Source: Pseudomonas indica NBRC 103045
GTDB lineage: Bacteria > Pseudomonadota > Gammaproteobacteria > Pseudomonadales > Pseudomonadaceae
Length of the DNA: 64,000 bases
Assembly (NCBI RefSeq): GCF_002091635.1
Contig: NZ_BDAC01000010.1
Location: forward strand, 124,001 to 188,000
Direction: 5' to 3'
In this document: positions 8,807 to 16,992 of the stretch, piece after piece
Numbering within the stretch: the first letter of the stretch is position 1
Layout of the letters: the number at the start of each line of letters is the position of its first letter
The notes under the pieces: generated by a model
Seen by the model: only the letters and a program-made list of their open reading frames with translations
Told to the model about the DNA's origin: nothing
Database searches by the model: none
Position numbers and translations under genes: made by a program

Positions 8807-9967
8807 TCAGCCGCGGCGGTCGAGCAGGTTTACCACCAGCCGGTCCAGCCAGCCCCACAGGCGCTGTTGCAGACGCCGCCACCACGGCCGCGCCCGCCAC
8901 AGCTCCAGGCTGACTTCGCGGCTCTGGCCGAAATCCTCGATGAAGCTCGCCACCACCGTCTGGGTCAGGTTCGGGTCCATGGCCTCCAGGTTGGCCTCGA
9001 GGTTGAAGCGCAGGTTCCAGTGATCGAAGTTGCACGAGCCGATGCTGACCCAGTCGTCCACCAGCACGATCTTCTGGTGCATGAAGCGCGGCTGGTACTC
9101 GAAGATCCGCACCCCGGCCTTGAGCAGCCGTGGGTAATAGCGCTGGCCGGCGTAGCGTATCGGCGGATGGTCGGTGTGCTGGCCGGTGAGCAGCAGACGC
9201 ACGTCGATGCCCTGCGACGCGGCCTTGCGCAGGGCGCGACGGACCTTCCAGGTCGGCAGGAAATAGGGCGTGGCCAGCCAGATACGCTCTTTGCTGCCGC
9301 GCAGGGAACGGATCAGCGATTGCAGGATGTCGCGGTGCTGGCGGGCATCGGCATAGGCCACCCGGCCCAGTCCCACACCCGCCGGCGGATACGGCGGCAA
9401 GCGCGGCAAACCCAGCGGGTACTGCGGTTTCCACGCCAGACGCGCCAGGCAGGCCAGCCACTGGCGCTCGAACAGTTGCTGCCAGTCGGCCACCAGCGGG
9501 CCGGCGATTTCCACCATCACCTCGTGCCAGGTGCTTTGCTCCGCGCCCGGCGTCCAGAAGTCGTCGGTCACGCCGGTGCCGCCGATGAAAGCACGGGTGC
9601 CGTCCACCACCAGCAGCTTGCGATGGTCGCGGAACAGGTTGCGCAAGCCTCGCCGCCAGCGCAGCGGGTTGTAGAAGCGCAGTTGCACCCCGACGTCCAG
9701 CAGGCGCTGGCGCTCCGCCGGGGTGAAGGCGAGGCTGCCGAAATCGTCGAACAGGCAGCGCACCTGCACGCCACGCCGGCCAACCCGGCAGAGCACGTCC
9801 AGCAAGGCGTCGAGACAGGCCCCCGCCTCGACCAGGTACAGCTCCAGCTCGACCTGGCGCTCGGCAGCCTCGATGGCCTCCAGCATGCGCGGGAAGAACA
9901 CGGGCCCGTCCACCAGCAATTCGAAACGATTGCCGCCCCGCCAGGGAAAGATCGCGCCTCGACGCAT
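8807..9967 (-). CDS. phospholipase D-like / cardiolipin synthase B-type
   Basis: 386 aa with two HKD catalytic motifs, HRKLLVVDGTRAFIGG in the N-terminal half and HQKIVLVDDWVSIGS in the C-terminal half, as in ClsB-type phosphatidyltransferases. It lacks the N-terminal membrane helices of ClsA and matches ClsB in size. It probably makes cardiolipin or phosphatidylglycerol from phospholipid. The stop is followed within 1 nt on the other side by a YceI gene transcribed the same way (9969-10544 lies upstream), so the YceI genes and this one may form one unit. Confidence 0.87.
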   Translation of the reverse strand: MRRGAIFPWRGGNRFELLVDGPVFFPRMLEAIEAAERQVELELYLVEAGACLDALLDVLCRVGRRGVQVRCLFDDFGSLAFTPAERQRLLDVGVQLRFYNPLRWRRGLRNLFRDHRKLLVVDGTRAFIGGTGVTDDFWTPGAEQSTWHEVMVEIAGPLVADWQQLFERQWLACLARLAWKPQYPLGLPRLPPYPPAGVGLGRVAYADARQHRDILQSLIRSLRGSKERIWLATPYFLPTWKVRRALRKAASQGIDVRLLLTGQHTDHPPIRYAGQRYYPRLLKAGVRIFEYQPRFMHQKIVLVDDWVSIGSCNFDHWNLRFNLEANLEAMDPNLTQTVVASFIEDFGQSREVSLELWRARPWWRRLQQRLWGWLDRLVVNLLDRRG

Positions 9968-9968
9968 G

Positions 9969-10544
9969 TCAGCGGGCGGTGAAGATCAGCACCGCGCCCA
10001 CCGGCACGGACAGGCTGATGGCGGGAAGCGCGGCCGCCTCGCGCAATGCCTCGACGCCCGGCGCCAGACCGAAATCGTCGGCATGCAGCACCAGTGGCGC
10101 CAGGGTCACGACCTGGAAGCGGCGGTCGTCCAGGCGGGTCGCCAACAGCTCCGCGTCCAGGCGTTTTTCCTTCCCGTGCAGACGCAGGGTCAGCGGCAGG
10201 CGCAGCTCCAGTTGCGCGCCGGGCGCCAGGTCGGTGATCGGCCCCAAGGCGAGCTGGGCCTCCACCTCCGCCTCGGCGAAGCGCCGGGTATCGAACAGCA
10301 GGCTGCGCATCCGCTCATCGCGCAACGGAATGCCGGTGCTCACCGACTCCAGCTCGACGCGCAAACGCGCACGGCCCTGGTCATCAACCTTGCCGTGCAG
10401 CGTGAGAAACCGGTGCACCTCGGAGAAATTCACGGCCTTGGTGGAGATGAACGACAGCCGCGACGATTCGTTATCCAGATACCAGCTGGCATGGGCGGTT
10501 GCGCTGACCGAGGCAGCCAGCGCAAGAGCTAACAGCTTTCGCAT
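9969..10544 (-). CDS. YceI-family periplasmic protein (first copy)
   Basis: 191 aa. A cleavable signal peptide ending SATAHA-S is followed by a YceI lipocalin-like domain: SWYLDNESSRLSFISTKAVN at the mature N-terminus, then GIPLRDERMRSLLFDTRRF and the terminal strand ISLSVPVGAVLIF. YceI proteins bind isoprenoid or amphiphilic lipids in the periplasm. It overlaps nothing but lies 1 bp from the start of the PLD gene and 40 bp from a second YceI gene. Confidence 0.9.
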   Translation of the reverse strand: MRKLLALALAASVSATAHASWYLDNESSRLSFISTKAVNFSEVHRFLTLHGKVDDQGRARLRVELESVSTGIPLRDERMRSLLFDTRRFAEAEVEAQLALGPITDLAPGAQLELRLPLTLRLHGKEKRLDAELLATRLDDRRFQVVTLAPLVLHADDFGLAPGVEALREAAALPAISLSVPVGAVLIFTAR

Positions 10545-10584
10545 GAACGCTCCCTGTGGAAAGGAATCTGCGCACCATAGCGGT

Positions 10585-11160
10585 TCAGGGCTGCCGCTGG
10601 AAGTTCAGCACCGCGAAGACCGGCACCTCCGGCGTGATCGACGGCACGCTGGCGATGGCCTTGAGCTTTTCCAACCCATCGATCAGGGCGAAATCGTCGG
10701 CCTTGATCACCAGGGGTTCGAGCAGGGTCACCTGGAGGCGCTCCTCGCCCAGGCGACTGACCAGCACCTCGGCCTTCAGGCGCCGCTGCTGGCCGTGCAG
10801 GTCGAGCTGGAACTCGAGGTTCTCGATCTGCGACGCGCCCACGGCCAGTTGCTCCCAGACCGCCAGATCGACCTGGCTGGACACCTCCGCCTGGGGAAAG
10901 CGCTCGGTTTCGAACAGCGCCTCGCGAGTGCGTTCGTCGCGCAGGGCGAGTCCGGTGTCGAGACCGCTGAAGGGAATGACGACACGCGCCAACCCCTGGC
11001 CGTCGACCGTCCCGGAGAGTTCGGTGAAGCGCTGCACATCAGCCATATCGCCGCGCTTGACCGAGACGAAGCTGATCCGCGACAGCTTGGGGTCCAGTTG
11101 CCAGTCGGCCAGCACCCAGGAAGCCGGCAGGAATGCCAGGAGAAAAACCAATGCGCGCAT
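10585..11160 (-). CDS. YceI-family periplasmic protein (second copy)
   Basis: 191 aa, exactly the length of its neighbour and with the same architecture: signal peptide ending WVLA-D, DWQLDPKLSRISFVSVKRGD, GLALRDERTREALFETERF and a terminal FAVLNFQ strand. The two are clearly diverged tandem duplicates. Start at 11160 (MRALVFLLAF) rather than the much longer open frame, because only this start gives a signal peptide. Both copies may carry or buffer different lipids for the adjacent PLD enzyme; that link is inferred only from position. Confidence 0.88.
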   Translation of the reverse strand: MRALVFLLAFLPASWVLADWQLDPKLSRISFVSVKRGDMADVQRFTELSGTVDGQGLARVVIPFSGLDTGLALRDERTREALFETERFPQAEVSSQVDLAVWEQLAVGASQIENLEFQLDLHGQQRRLKAEVLVSRLGEERLQVTLLEPLVIKADDFALIDGLEKLKAIASVPSITPEVPVFAVLNFQRQP

Positions 11161-11213
11161 GACTACTCCGCGAGGCGGGCAACACGGCGCCGCCTGCGAA
11201 GACGCCGCGCCCG

Positions 11214-11552
11214 TCAGGATTCGGGCAAATCGTCCGCCTCCGGCAGCAGGCGGCAACCCTGACGCGGGCCGAGCCAGGCGGCGGTATGCGTACGGCCGAG
11301 GCCACGAGCGGTCACCCGCTTGCCGGCCTGGTCGTCGTGAAACGCGCTGATCGGCACGTACTGTTGGGTATAGGCCCGGCAATAGTCCGCCGAGTTCCCG
11401 CTGACGTAGCGACAGGAACAATATTCCTTCGCCGTGTAGGCACCGATGATGTCCGGGAAGGCCGCTAGGTGGGTGCGGTTCTGCCAGCCGAGCAGGCTGA
11501 GCACCGCTACCAGCAGAACCAGCAGGCTGAGGAACGGATGGCGACGGATCAT
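11214..11552 (-). CDS. small membrane-anchored protein, unknown
   Basis: 112 aa. Residues 7-24 are a hydrophobic anchor or uncleaved signal; the rest would be periplasmic and has four cysteines (CSC, YCRAY and GPRQGCRLL) able to form disulfides. It resembles no family I can name. The start overlaps the stop of the beta-lactamase-like gene upstream by 4 nt, so the two are coupled, and the arrangement recalls PA5542-PA5543 in P. aeruginosa (from memory, unverified). Confidence 0.7.
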   Translation of the reverse strand: MIRRHPFLSLLVLLVAVLSLLGWQNRTHLAAFPDIIGAYTAKEYCSCRYVSGNSADYCRAYTQQYVPISAFHDDQAGKRVTARGLGRTHTAAWLGPRQGCRLLPEADDLPES

Positions 11553-12658
11553 TGCCCGGTCTCCCTGGCGAAGGCGGCGACGGCCCGCTTGAGGAATTCG
11601 TCATGGCGGTAGCTGGCGTCGCGGTCGTCGGCGTAGCGCACGATCACCAGTCGTGCGGCGGGCAGCACGTACAGCGCCTGGCCCCAGTGGCCGAGGGCGG
11701 CGAAGGTGTCTTCCGGCGCGTTCGGCCAGGGTTTCCCGGCACCGTCCCGCCGCGCGTTGAGCCACCAGTGGCCGCCGGGCACCGCTTCATCCTCCAGCGG
11801 TCGGTAGCTCGGCGCGGGGGTGCGGTTGAAGGCAACCCAGTCGCGCGGCAACAGTTGCCGGTCGTGCCAGCGTCCGTCGCGCTGCATGAGCAGGCCGACC
11901 CGCGCCAGATCACGCGCCGTAAGGTAGGTGTAGGACGAACCGACGAAGGTGCCGGCGGCATCGGTCTCCCATACGGCGGAACGGATGCCCAGTGGCTCGA
12001 ACAGCGCGGTCCAGGGGTAGTCCGGGTAGGCTGCGGCGCCGACCACGCCTTTCAGAGCGGCGGCCAGGACGTTGCTGTCGCCGCTGGAGTAGCGGAAATG
12101 CTGGCCCGGCGGCACTTCCTGGGCATGGGCGGCGGTGAACGCGGCCATGTCCGTGCGCCCTTGGGTGTAGAGCATCGCCACCACCGACGATTTCACCGGC
12201 GCGTACTCGTAGTCTTCCTGCCAGGCCAGCCCGGAGGACCAGTTGAGCAGGTGCCGCAGGCTGACCTGCGGGTGAGCGCTGAACGCCGGATAGTAGCGGG
12301 CCGCCGGGTCGTCGAGGCGGAAACGTCCCTCGCCGTAGGCCACGCCGAGGACGCTGGCGAGCAGGCTCTTGCTCACCGACCAGGTCAGGTGCGGCGTGTC
12401 GGCACGGGTCTCGCCGGCATAGCGCTCGTAGATCAGCTCACCGTCGCGGATCACCACCACCGCATCGCTGCGCACACCCAGGCGAGACACCTCGTCACGC
12501 TCGGGGAAGGCATAGGACTCGAAGGCGGCAAGGGCCTCGCCCGTCGGCGTGGCGCCGCGGGGCCAGTCGTCATCGGGCCAGGCTTCGGCGAAAGCCTGCG
12601 CGGCACCAATGACGAAGCAACCGGCAATACCAAGGAGAAGAGAGAACGGTCGGGGCAT
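11549..12658 (-). CDS. serine beta-lactamase-like hydrolase (class C fold)
   Basis: 369 aa with a signal peptide. The penicillin-recognising motifs are present: the nucleophile SxxK as SVSK near residue 95, the YxN position represented by YSSGDSN, and a C-terminal HxG-type motif GHWGQ. This is the broad beta-lactamase/DD-peptidase/esterase family; the modified second and third motifs favour an esterase or amide hydrolase over a true cephalosporinase. A similar P. aeruginosa protein (PA5542/PIB-1) has been described as a carbapenem hydrolase, but that equivalence is from memory. Coupled to the small downstream membrane protein. Confidence 0.82.
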   Translation of the reverse strand: MPRPFSLLLGIAGCFVIGAAQAFAEAWPDDDWPRGATPTGEALAAFESYAFPERDEVSRLGVRSDAVVVIRDGELIYERYAGETRADTPHLTWSVSKSLLASVLGVAYGEGRFRLDDPAARYYPAFSAHPQVSLRHLLNWSSGLAWQEDYEYAPVKSSVVAMLYTQGRTDMAAFTAAHAQEVPPGQHFRYSSGDSNVLAAALKGVVGAAAYPDYPWTALFEPLGIRSAVWETDAAGTFVGSSYTYLTARDLARVGLLMQRDGRWHDRQLLPRDWVAFNRTPAPSYRPLEDEAVPGGHWWLNARRDGAGKPWPNAPEDTFAALGHWGQALYVLPAARLVIVRYADDRDASYRHDEFLKRAVAAFARETGQ

Positions 12659-12729
12659 CGAAGGACTCCTGTCGGAGGCGAGACCCTAGCATGCCCTCAT
12701 GACGGAAACGCGAAAGCGACGCCCGTTTT

Positions 12730-13512
12730 TCAGGGCGCCCGGTAATCGTCGGAACTCATCAGGTCGATGCCACACTCCAGACCTTCGATCCAGTACAGGA
12801 AGGCGCTGATCATTTCCTTGCCGACGAAGGGCCGGCCGTGCTGCGGCACGATCATCTCCACATCCATGCCGCGCACCATCTGCGCCCACAGCCGGGCGAC
12901 CTTGTTGCTGGCCATGTAGCGACGGTGGAAGCCTTCCATGCTCGGCACATGGCTGGCGAAATCGCGTACCGGGTCGGCGTCATCCACCATGGAAGCGCCC
13001 ATGTCGCCGGAAAAGAGAATCTTGCTCACCGGATCGTAGAGCTGGAAGTTGCCCACCGAATGGAGGAAGTGCGCCGGTATCGCCTTCAACTGGCACTTGC
13101 CCAGGGAGAACTTCTGCCCACGGTCCGGCAGGGCGATGATCCGGTCGTAGGTGGAGATGCCATGGCTGATGGCCAGGTAGTTGGCGGTCAGGTGCGGCAG
13201 GAAGCGCGCCCACAGCTTGGAACAGATCACCCGGGCGCGCGTATGCAGCAGCCACTTGTCCAGAGAGGCGATGATGTCCGGGTCCTGGTGCGAGGCGAAG
13301 ATGTAGGTCAGGTCCTGCACCGGGATGTGCTTGGACAGCTCCAGCGACAGGGGTGTGTAGGTGAGATCGCCGCCCGGATCGAGCAGCAGGTACTCGTCAT
13401 GGTCGATGATCAGGAACTGGTTGGACTGCACGCCGTCGCCACTGACCAGGTCATCGAACATCAGGCATTGATGGCTGCCGTTATCGAACAGCATGATGGG
13501 TTCGCGTCGCAT
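12730..13512 (-). CDS. oxygen-binding di-iron protein, flavodiiron-type beta-lactamase fold
   Basis: 260 aa, a stand-alone metallo-beta-lactamase domain without a flavodoxin partner. Metal ligands appear in flavodiiron order: ASHQDPD (H-x-D-x-D in place of H-x-E-x-D), AHFLHSVGN, FSGDMGAS and PQHGRP. These ODP-type proteins bind or reduce O2 or NO at a di-iron site. An Anr/FNR-like box with a well-placed -10 lies just upstream, which supports a low-oxygen role. Start ATG at 13512 has AGAGG at good spacing. Confidence 0.83.
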   Translation of the reverse strand: MRREPIMLFDNGSHQCLMFDDLVSGDGVQSNQFLIIDHDEYLLLDPGGDLTYTPLSLELSKHIPVQDLTYIFASHQDPDIIASLDKWLLHTRARVICSKLWARFLPHLTANYLAISHGISTYDRIIALPDRGQKFSLGKCQLKAIPAHFLHSVGNFQLYDPVSKILFSGDMGASMVDDADPVRDFASHVPSMEGFHRRYMASNKVARLWAQMVRGMDVEMIVPQHGRPFVGKEMISAFLYWIEGLECGIDLMSSDDYRAP

Positions 13513-13540
13513 GGAAACCTCTCAGAAAAGAGCGACGCTA

Positions 13541-13582
13541 GGTATATGCGCTCCGCGCCAGACCCTCACTGACCTGGATCAA
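13541..13582 (-). promoter_or_regulatory. Anr/Dnr-type (FNR-family) promoter of the di-iron protein gene
   Basis: On the minus strand TTGATCCAGGTCAG (13569-13582) resembles the Anr consensus TTGAT-N4-ATCAA, with one perfect half. The -10 TATACC (13541-13546) begins 30 nt from the box centre, exactly as in class II FNR promoters activated at -41.5. The predicted transcript starts near 13534, 22 nt before the ATG. Confidence 0.65.
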
Positions 13583-13649
13583 CGAGATATGTCTTTAGAG
13601 GTATATGCGAGGAGCATCAGGCAGCTTTCGTGACCGCCACAACATTTCA

Positions 13650-13665
13650 ATGACCGATCGGTCAT
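13650..13665. promoter_or_regulatory. 16-bp palindrome, TetR-type operator candidate
   Basis: ATGACCGATCGGTCAT is a perfect palindrome around GACCGATCGGTC, a form common in TetR-family operators. It overlaps the stop codon of the acyl-CoA dehydrogenase-like gene and lies about 140 bp upstream of the di-iron protein gene. No TetR gene is nearby. Confidence 0.4.
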
Positions 13666-14549
13666 GCCATGCCCAGGCTTGCCAGGGCCTTCTCCAACCG
13701 CCGGGCACGGGGGCCGCTGGCAATCGACAGCAGGTCGCGATCCCGTGTCCAGAGCGCTGCCCAACTCTGCGCCCCGCTGGCAAAGGCCGCATCGAGCACC
13801 GGCCTGAGCGATTCGAATTGGGCGAACAGGCCGGCCAGCAGGACATGGCTGGTCGGCGCCCCGGCGCTCTGCCGGGCCACCTCGGCACAACCGGCAAGCA
13901 GGGCGCCGAGGCGCAGCAGCAGGTCGCGCGGCCAGGCGCTCTCCAAACCTACCCCGTACAGCCAGGCACAGAACGCGGCCAGCACGTGGGTATCTTCCAG
14001 CGTACGGAACGGCTTGACGTAGGCGTCCCAGCCGTCGCCCGCCAGCCGCTCGCAGAGGACGTTGTCGAGATGCAGGCGGGCATGGCCGATGTCCGGCATC
14101 AGCGGCAGTGCCGGCAAGGGCTCGATGCGTACGCCCGGCGCCCCGCTGTAGAGCACGCACAGCGCCAGTCGCGGCGGCTCCCCGGGCGCCTCTTCCCGCG
14201 CCGCGACCAGCAGCCAGTCGGCCGCCTCGGCGGCGGTGACGAAGTCCTTGCGCCCCGTCAGTTTCAGGTCCTCCAGGCGAGTCGCAAGGTCCGCCGGCCG
14301 GGTGCTGCGCTGCTCGGTGACGCAGAGCGCCCCCAGGCTCGCCGGGGCCGAAGGCCAGAGCGCGCGCAACGCACCCTGGTAGCCGGCGAGAAAGGCCAGA
14401 CCCGGCGTGGCCGCCAGACGACCGCCCAGCAGCGCCATCTCCAGCGGCCCGACGTTGCCGATGCGCTCCAGCAAGGCGGCGAACCAGTCGTCCAGGGCGG
14501 TCATCGCGGGTAGGCGTTCGGCGGGGCCGAGCACGGATTGCCAGGGCAT
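13662..14549 (-). CDS. acyl-CoA dehydrogenase-like protein
   Basis: 295 aa, shorter than the ~380 aa of typical acyl-CoA dehydrogenases. The middle and C-terminal thirds resemble the family (LTGRKDFVTAAEAADWLLV, the usual beta-domain strand, and a helical C-terminus), but I cannot place the catalytic glutamate. It may be a divergent member or an FAD-binding paralogue without activity. Divergent from olsB, as hypothetical acyl-CoA dehydrogenase-like genes often are in Pseudomonas. RBS AGGAGACCGCC before the ATG. Confidence 0.65.
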   Translation of the reverse strand: MPWQSVLGPAERLPAMTALDDWFAALLERIGNVGPLEMALLGGRLAATPGLAFLAGYQGALRALWPSAPASLGALCVTEQRSTRPADLATRLEDLKLTGRKDFVTAAEAADWLLVAAREEAPGEPPRLALCVLYSGAPGVRIEPLPALPLMPDIGHARLHLDNVLCERLAGDGWDAYVKPFRTLEDTHVLAAFCAWLYGVGLESAWPRDLLLRLGALLAGCAEVARQSAGAPTSHVLLAGLFAQFESLRPVLDAAFASGAQSWAALWTRDRDLLSIASGPRARRLEKALASLGMA

Positions 14550-14568
14550 GGCGGTCTCCTGAAAAGGT

Positions 14569-14601
14569 CGTCACATAAGCATCACCGAACCGTCACGGAG
14601 G
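14569..14601 (+). promoter_or_regulatory. Pho box candidate upstream of olsBA
   Basis: Three tandem 11-bp half-sites, each GTCAC/ATCAC-like plus a 4-bp spacer: CGTCACA-TAAG, CATCACC-GAAC and CGTCACG-GAGG. PhoB sites are such direct repeats at 11-bp spacing (CTGTCAT-N4). A weak -10 (TAGCCT near 14618) follows. Ornithine lipids replace phospholipids in phosphate-starved Pseudomonas, so PhoB control is expected. Confidence 0.6.
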
Positions 14602-14685
14602 TGACACCGGGTCTGCCTAGCCTGAGCTTGCACAACAAAGTCGACCGGCTGCAACCACCAGAAAGGCCGGCTCACGGAGGCTCAT

Positions 14686-15441
14686 ATGACCCAGATCGCC
14701 CTCACCCGCCAGCCCACCCCGGAACGCCGCCTGCAAGCCGAACGCCTGCTCGGCACCGCCGCACTGCGAGAAGCCCAGGCCCTGCGCTACCAAGTGTTCA
14801 GCGCGGAATTCGACGCCAAGCTCAAGGGCGCCGAGCAGGGTCTGGACCTCGACGATTTCGACGAACACTGCGCCCACATCGGCGTACGCGACCTGAACAA
14901 CGGGCGCCTGGTCGCCACCACCCGCCTGCTCGACCATCGCGCCGCAGCCGGCCTGGGCCGCTTCTACAGCGAAGAGGAATTCAACCTGCATGGCCTGTTG
15001 CAGCTGCAAGGGCCGGTGCTGGAAATCGGCCGCACCTGCGTCGACCCGGCCTACCGCAACGGCGCCACCATCGCCGTGCTCTGGGGCGAACTCGCGGAAG
15101 TGCTCAACGAAGGCGGCTACCGCTATCTGATGGGCTGCGCCAGCATCCCCATGCAGGACGGCGGTATCCAGGCCCAGGCGATCATGCAGCGCCTGCGCGA
15201 ACGCTACCTGTGCACCGAACACCTGCGCGCCGAGCCGAAGAACCCGCTGCCGCCGCTGGAGCTGCCGGGCAACGTCATCGCCGAGATGCCGCCGCTGCTC
15301 AAGGCCTACATGCGCCTGGGTGCGAAGGTGTGCGGCGAACCCTGCTGGGACCCGGACTTCCAGGTCGCCGACGTGTTCATCCTGCTCAAGCGCGACGAGC
15401 TGTGCCCGCGCTACGCCCGTCACTTCAAGGCCGCGGTCTGA
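14686..15441 (+). CDS. olsB: L-ornithine N-alpha-acyltransferase OlsB
   Basis: 251 aa. Transfers a 3-hydroxyacyl chain from acyl-ACP to ornithine, giving lyso-ornithine lipid, the first step of ornithine-lipid synthesis. GNAT-like fold with the family signatures [16 protein letters not shown] near the N-terminus, [15 protein letters not shown], and [19 protein letters not shown] at 14676-14680. It is followed 18 nt later by olsA, an operon conserved in Pseudomonas (PA4350-PA4351). Confidence 0.93.
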   Translation: MTQIALTRQPTPERRLQAERLLGTAALREAQALRYQVFSAEFDAKLKGAEQGLDLDDFDEHCAHIGVRDLNNGRLVATTRLLDHRAAAGLGRFYSEEEFNLHGLLQLQGPVLEIGRTCVDPAYRNGATIAVLWGELAEVLNEGGYRYLMGCASIPMQDGGIQAQAIMQRLRERYLCTEHLRAEPKNPLPPLELPGNVIAEMPPLLKAYMRLGAKVCGEPCWDPDFQVADVFILLKRDELCPRYARHFKAAV

Positions 15442-15459
15442 CCCGCGCCGGGAGCCCCG

Positions 15460-16236
15460 ATGAAGCGACTCCGCCTCTACCTCCGCATCGCCCGCCTGCT
15501 CGCCGTGATCGGCCTCGGCCTGGTCCTGGCGGGCTGGGTGAGCCTGCTCGAACGCCTGCGCCGCCACGACCTGATGCCGCTACGCCAGCGCCTGACCCGC
15601 TGGTTCCTCGCCCGCCTCGCCGCCGCCCTGCCGTTTCGCGTGAGCGTGCACGGCCAACTGCCGGACCGGCCGATGCTCTGGGTAGGCAATCACGTGTCCT
15701 GGACCGATATCCCGCTGCTCGGCGCCCTGGCGCCGTTGTCGTTCCTCTCGAAAGCCGAAGTCCGCGCCTGGCCGCTGGCCGGCTGGCTGGCGCACAAGGC
15801 CGGCACCCTGTTCATCCGCCGCGGCTCGGGCGACAGTAACCTGGTCAACCGCCAGCTCGCCCGCCACCTGCACCAGAAGCGGCATTTGGCGATCTTCCCG
15901 GAAGGCACCACCACCGATGGCAGCCGCGTGCGTACCTTCCATGGCCGCCTGCTGGCCAGCGCCATCGAGGCCGGCGTAGCGCTGCAGCCGGTGGCAATCG
16001 GTTATCGGCACGGAGCCGGACGGGATACCGAAGTCGCTCCGTTCATTGGCGACGATGACCTGCCGTCCCACCTGCTACGCCTGCTGAAGGCCGATCTCAT
16101 CGAGGTGGATATCCACCTGCTGGCGCCCATCGAAAGTCACGGCCTGGAGCGCGGCGCCCTCGCCCAGCGCGCCCAGCAGGCGGTGCATGACGCCTTGTTC
16201 GGCATCCCGGAAGACAGGCTGCGCGACGTCGCCTGA
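15460..16236 (+). CDS. olsA: lyso-ornithine lipid O-acyltransferase OlsA
   Basis: 258 aa. Adds the second acyl chain to lyso-ornithine lipid; relatives also act on lysophosphatidic acid (PlsC family). One N-terminal membrane helix is followed by the acyltransferase motif H-x4-D as NHVSWTD and the FPEGTTTDG motif that binds the phosphate/acyl acceptor. In an operon with olsB. Confidence 0.92.
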   Translation: MKRLRLYLRIARLLAVIGLGLVLAGWVSLLERLRRHDLMPLRQRLTRWFLARLAAALPFRVSVHGQLPDRPMLWVGNHVSWTDIPLLGALAPLSFLSKAEVRAWPLAGWLAHKAGTLFIRRGSGDSNLVNRQLARHLHQKRHLAIFPEGTTTDGSRVRTFHGRLLASAIEAGVALQPVAIGYRHGAGRDTEVAPFIGDDDLPSHLLRLLKADLIEVDIHLLAPIESHGLERGALAQRAQQAVHDALFGIPEDRLRDVA

Positions 16237-16251
16237 TGCGCCTTCCCATAG

Positions 16252-16277
16252 CCCGGATTGGCCTGAGCCAATCCGGG
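16252..16277. terminator. bidirectional hairpin between convergent olsA and acpH
   Basis: Perfect 11-bp stem CCCGGATTGGC / GCCAATCCGGG with a CTGA loop, in a 48-bp gap between two converging genes. There is no U-tract, so it could also be a REP-type palindrome acting as a transcript end. Confidence 0.6.
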
Positions 16278-16284
16278 ACACCGC

Positions 16285-16869
16285 TCAGCGCAACGCCTGC
16301 CCTTGCGCATCGACGAAGCGCTGCAGCTCCGGATAGAAGCGCTGGAAGTCCTCGCTCAGCGGCTCGTACAGCCGCTCCAGCATGGCCATCCCACCCGCCA
16401 GCAGTTGTGGCCGCGACAGACGCCGCCCCATGCCGGCGATGACCTGCTCCAGCACGGCGAATTCGCGATAGCTGCCCAGCCAGTCCTGGGCGGCCATGCG
16501 CGGCGCGATCAGCGCCAGGCGCTCCGGCAGGCGCGCCTCGCCGGCGAGCAGCCGGTAGACACGCGCGGTGAAACGGTCCAGCGGCTCATCGGAGAACTGG
16601 TTCCAATCGCGCGCCAGGCAATGATCGAAGAACACGTCGAGCAGAATTCCGGCCAGGCGCCGCCGCTCCTGTGGAAAGCGCGCCTTGGCCCGCTCGATCA
16701 GCGGATGCGCATCGGTGAAGGCATCGATGCGCCGGTGCAGGCGGATGCCCGCCTCGATGTCCGCCGGCCAGCGTCCGTCCAGCGGACCTTTGACGAAGTC
16801 GCCGTAGAGACTGCCGAGCAACGTGGCCGGAGCGTCGCCGCCAAGGTGAAGGTGGGCCAGGTAATTCAT
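16285..16869 (-). CDS. acpH: ACP phosphodiesterase (AcpH, DUF479)
   Basis: 194 aa, the normal length. Hydrolyses the phosphodiester that links 4'-phosphopantetheine to acyl carrier protein. The start MNYLAHLHLGGD and GSLYGDFVKGPLD, plus IRLHRRIDAFTDAHP and LLDVFFDHCLARDW, are the conserved HD-like metal-binding segments of the family. The order olsB-olsA-acpH-pyeR matches P. aeruginosa. Confidence 0.93.
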   Translation of the reverse strand: MNYLAHLHLGGDAPATLLGSLYGDFVKGPLDGRWPADIEAGIRLHRRIDAFTDAHPLIERAKARFPQERRRLAGILLDVFFDHCLARDWNQFSDEPLDRFTARVYRLLAGEARLPERLALIAPRMAAQDWLGSYREFAVLEQVIAGMGRRLSRPQLLAGGMAMLERLYEPLSEDFQRFYPELQRFVDAQGQALR

Positions 16870-16933
16870 GGAGCGAGCTTACCCCATTCCTCCTATCGAA
16901 ACCGTCGATGACGACTATCGCTCTCTTTGATCG

Positions 16934-16957
16934 GTATATCGCGATAGGCCGATATAC
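16934..16957. promoter_or_regulatory. PyeR operator candidate
   Basis: Perfect inverted repeat GTATATCG (16934-16941) / CGATATAC (16950-16957) with an 8-bp spacer, 36 bp before the pyeR start. It overlaps the probable promoter and has the geometry of ArsR-family operators, so autorepression is inferred. Confidence 0.7.
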
Positions 16958-16992
16958 AGTTCGCTCCATTGCGATTCACGGACCGCCACGTC

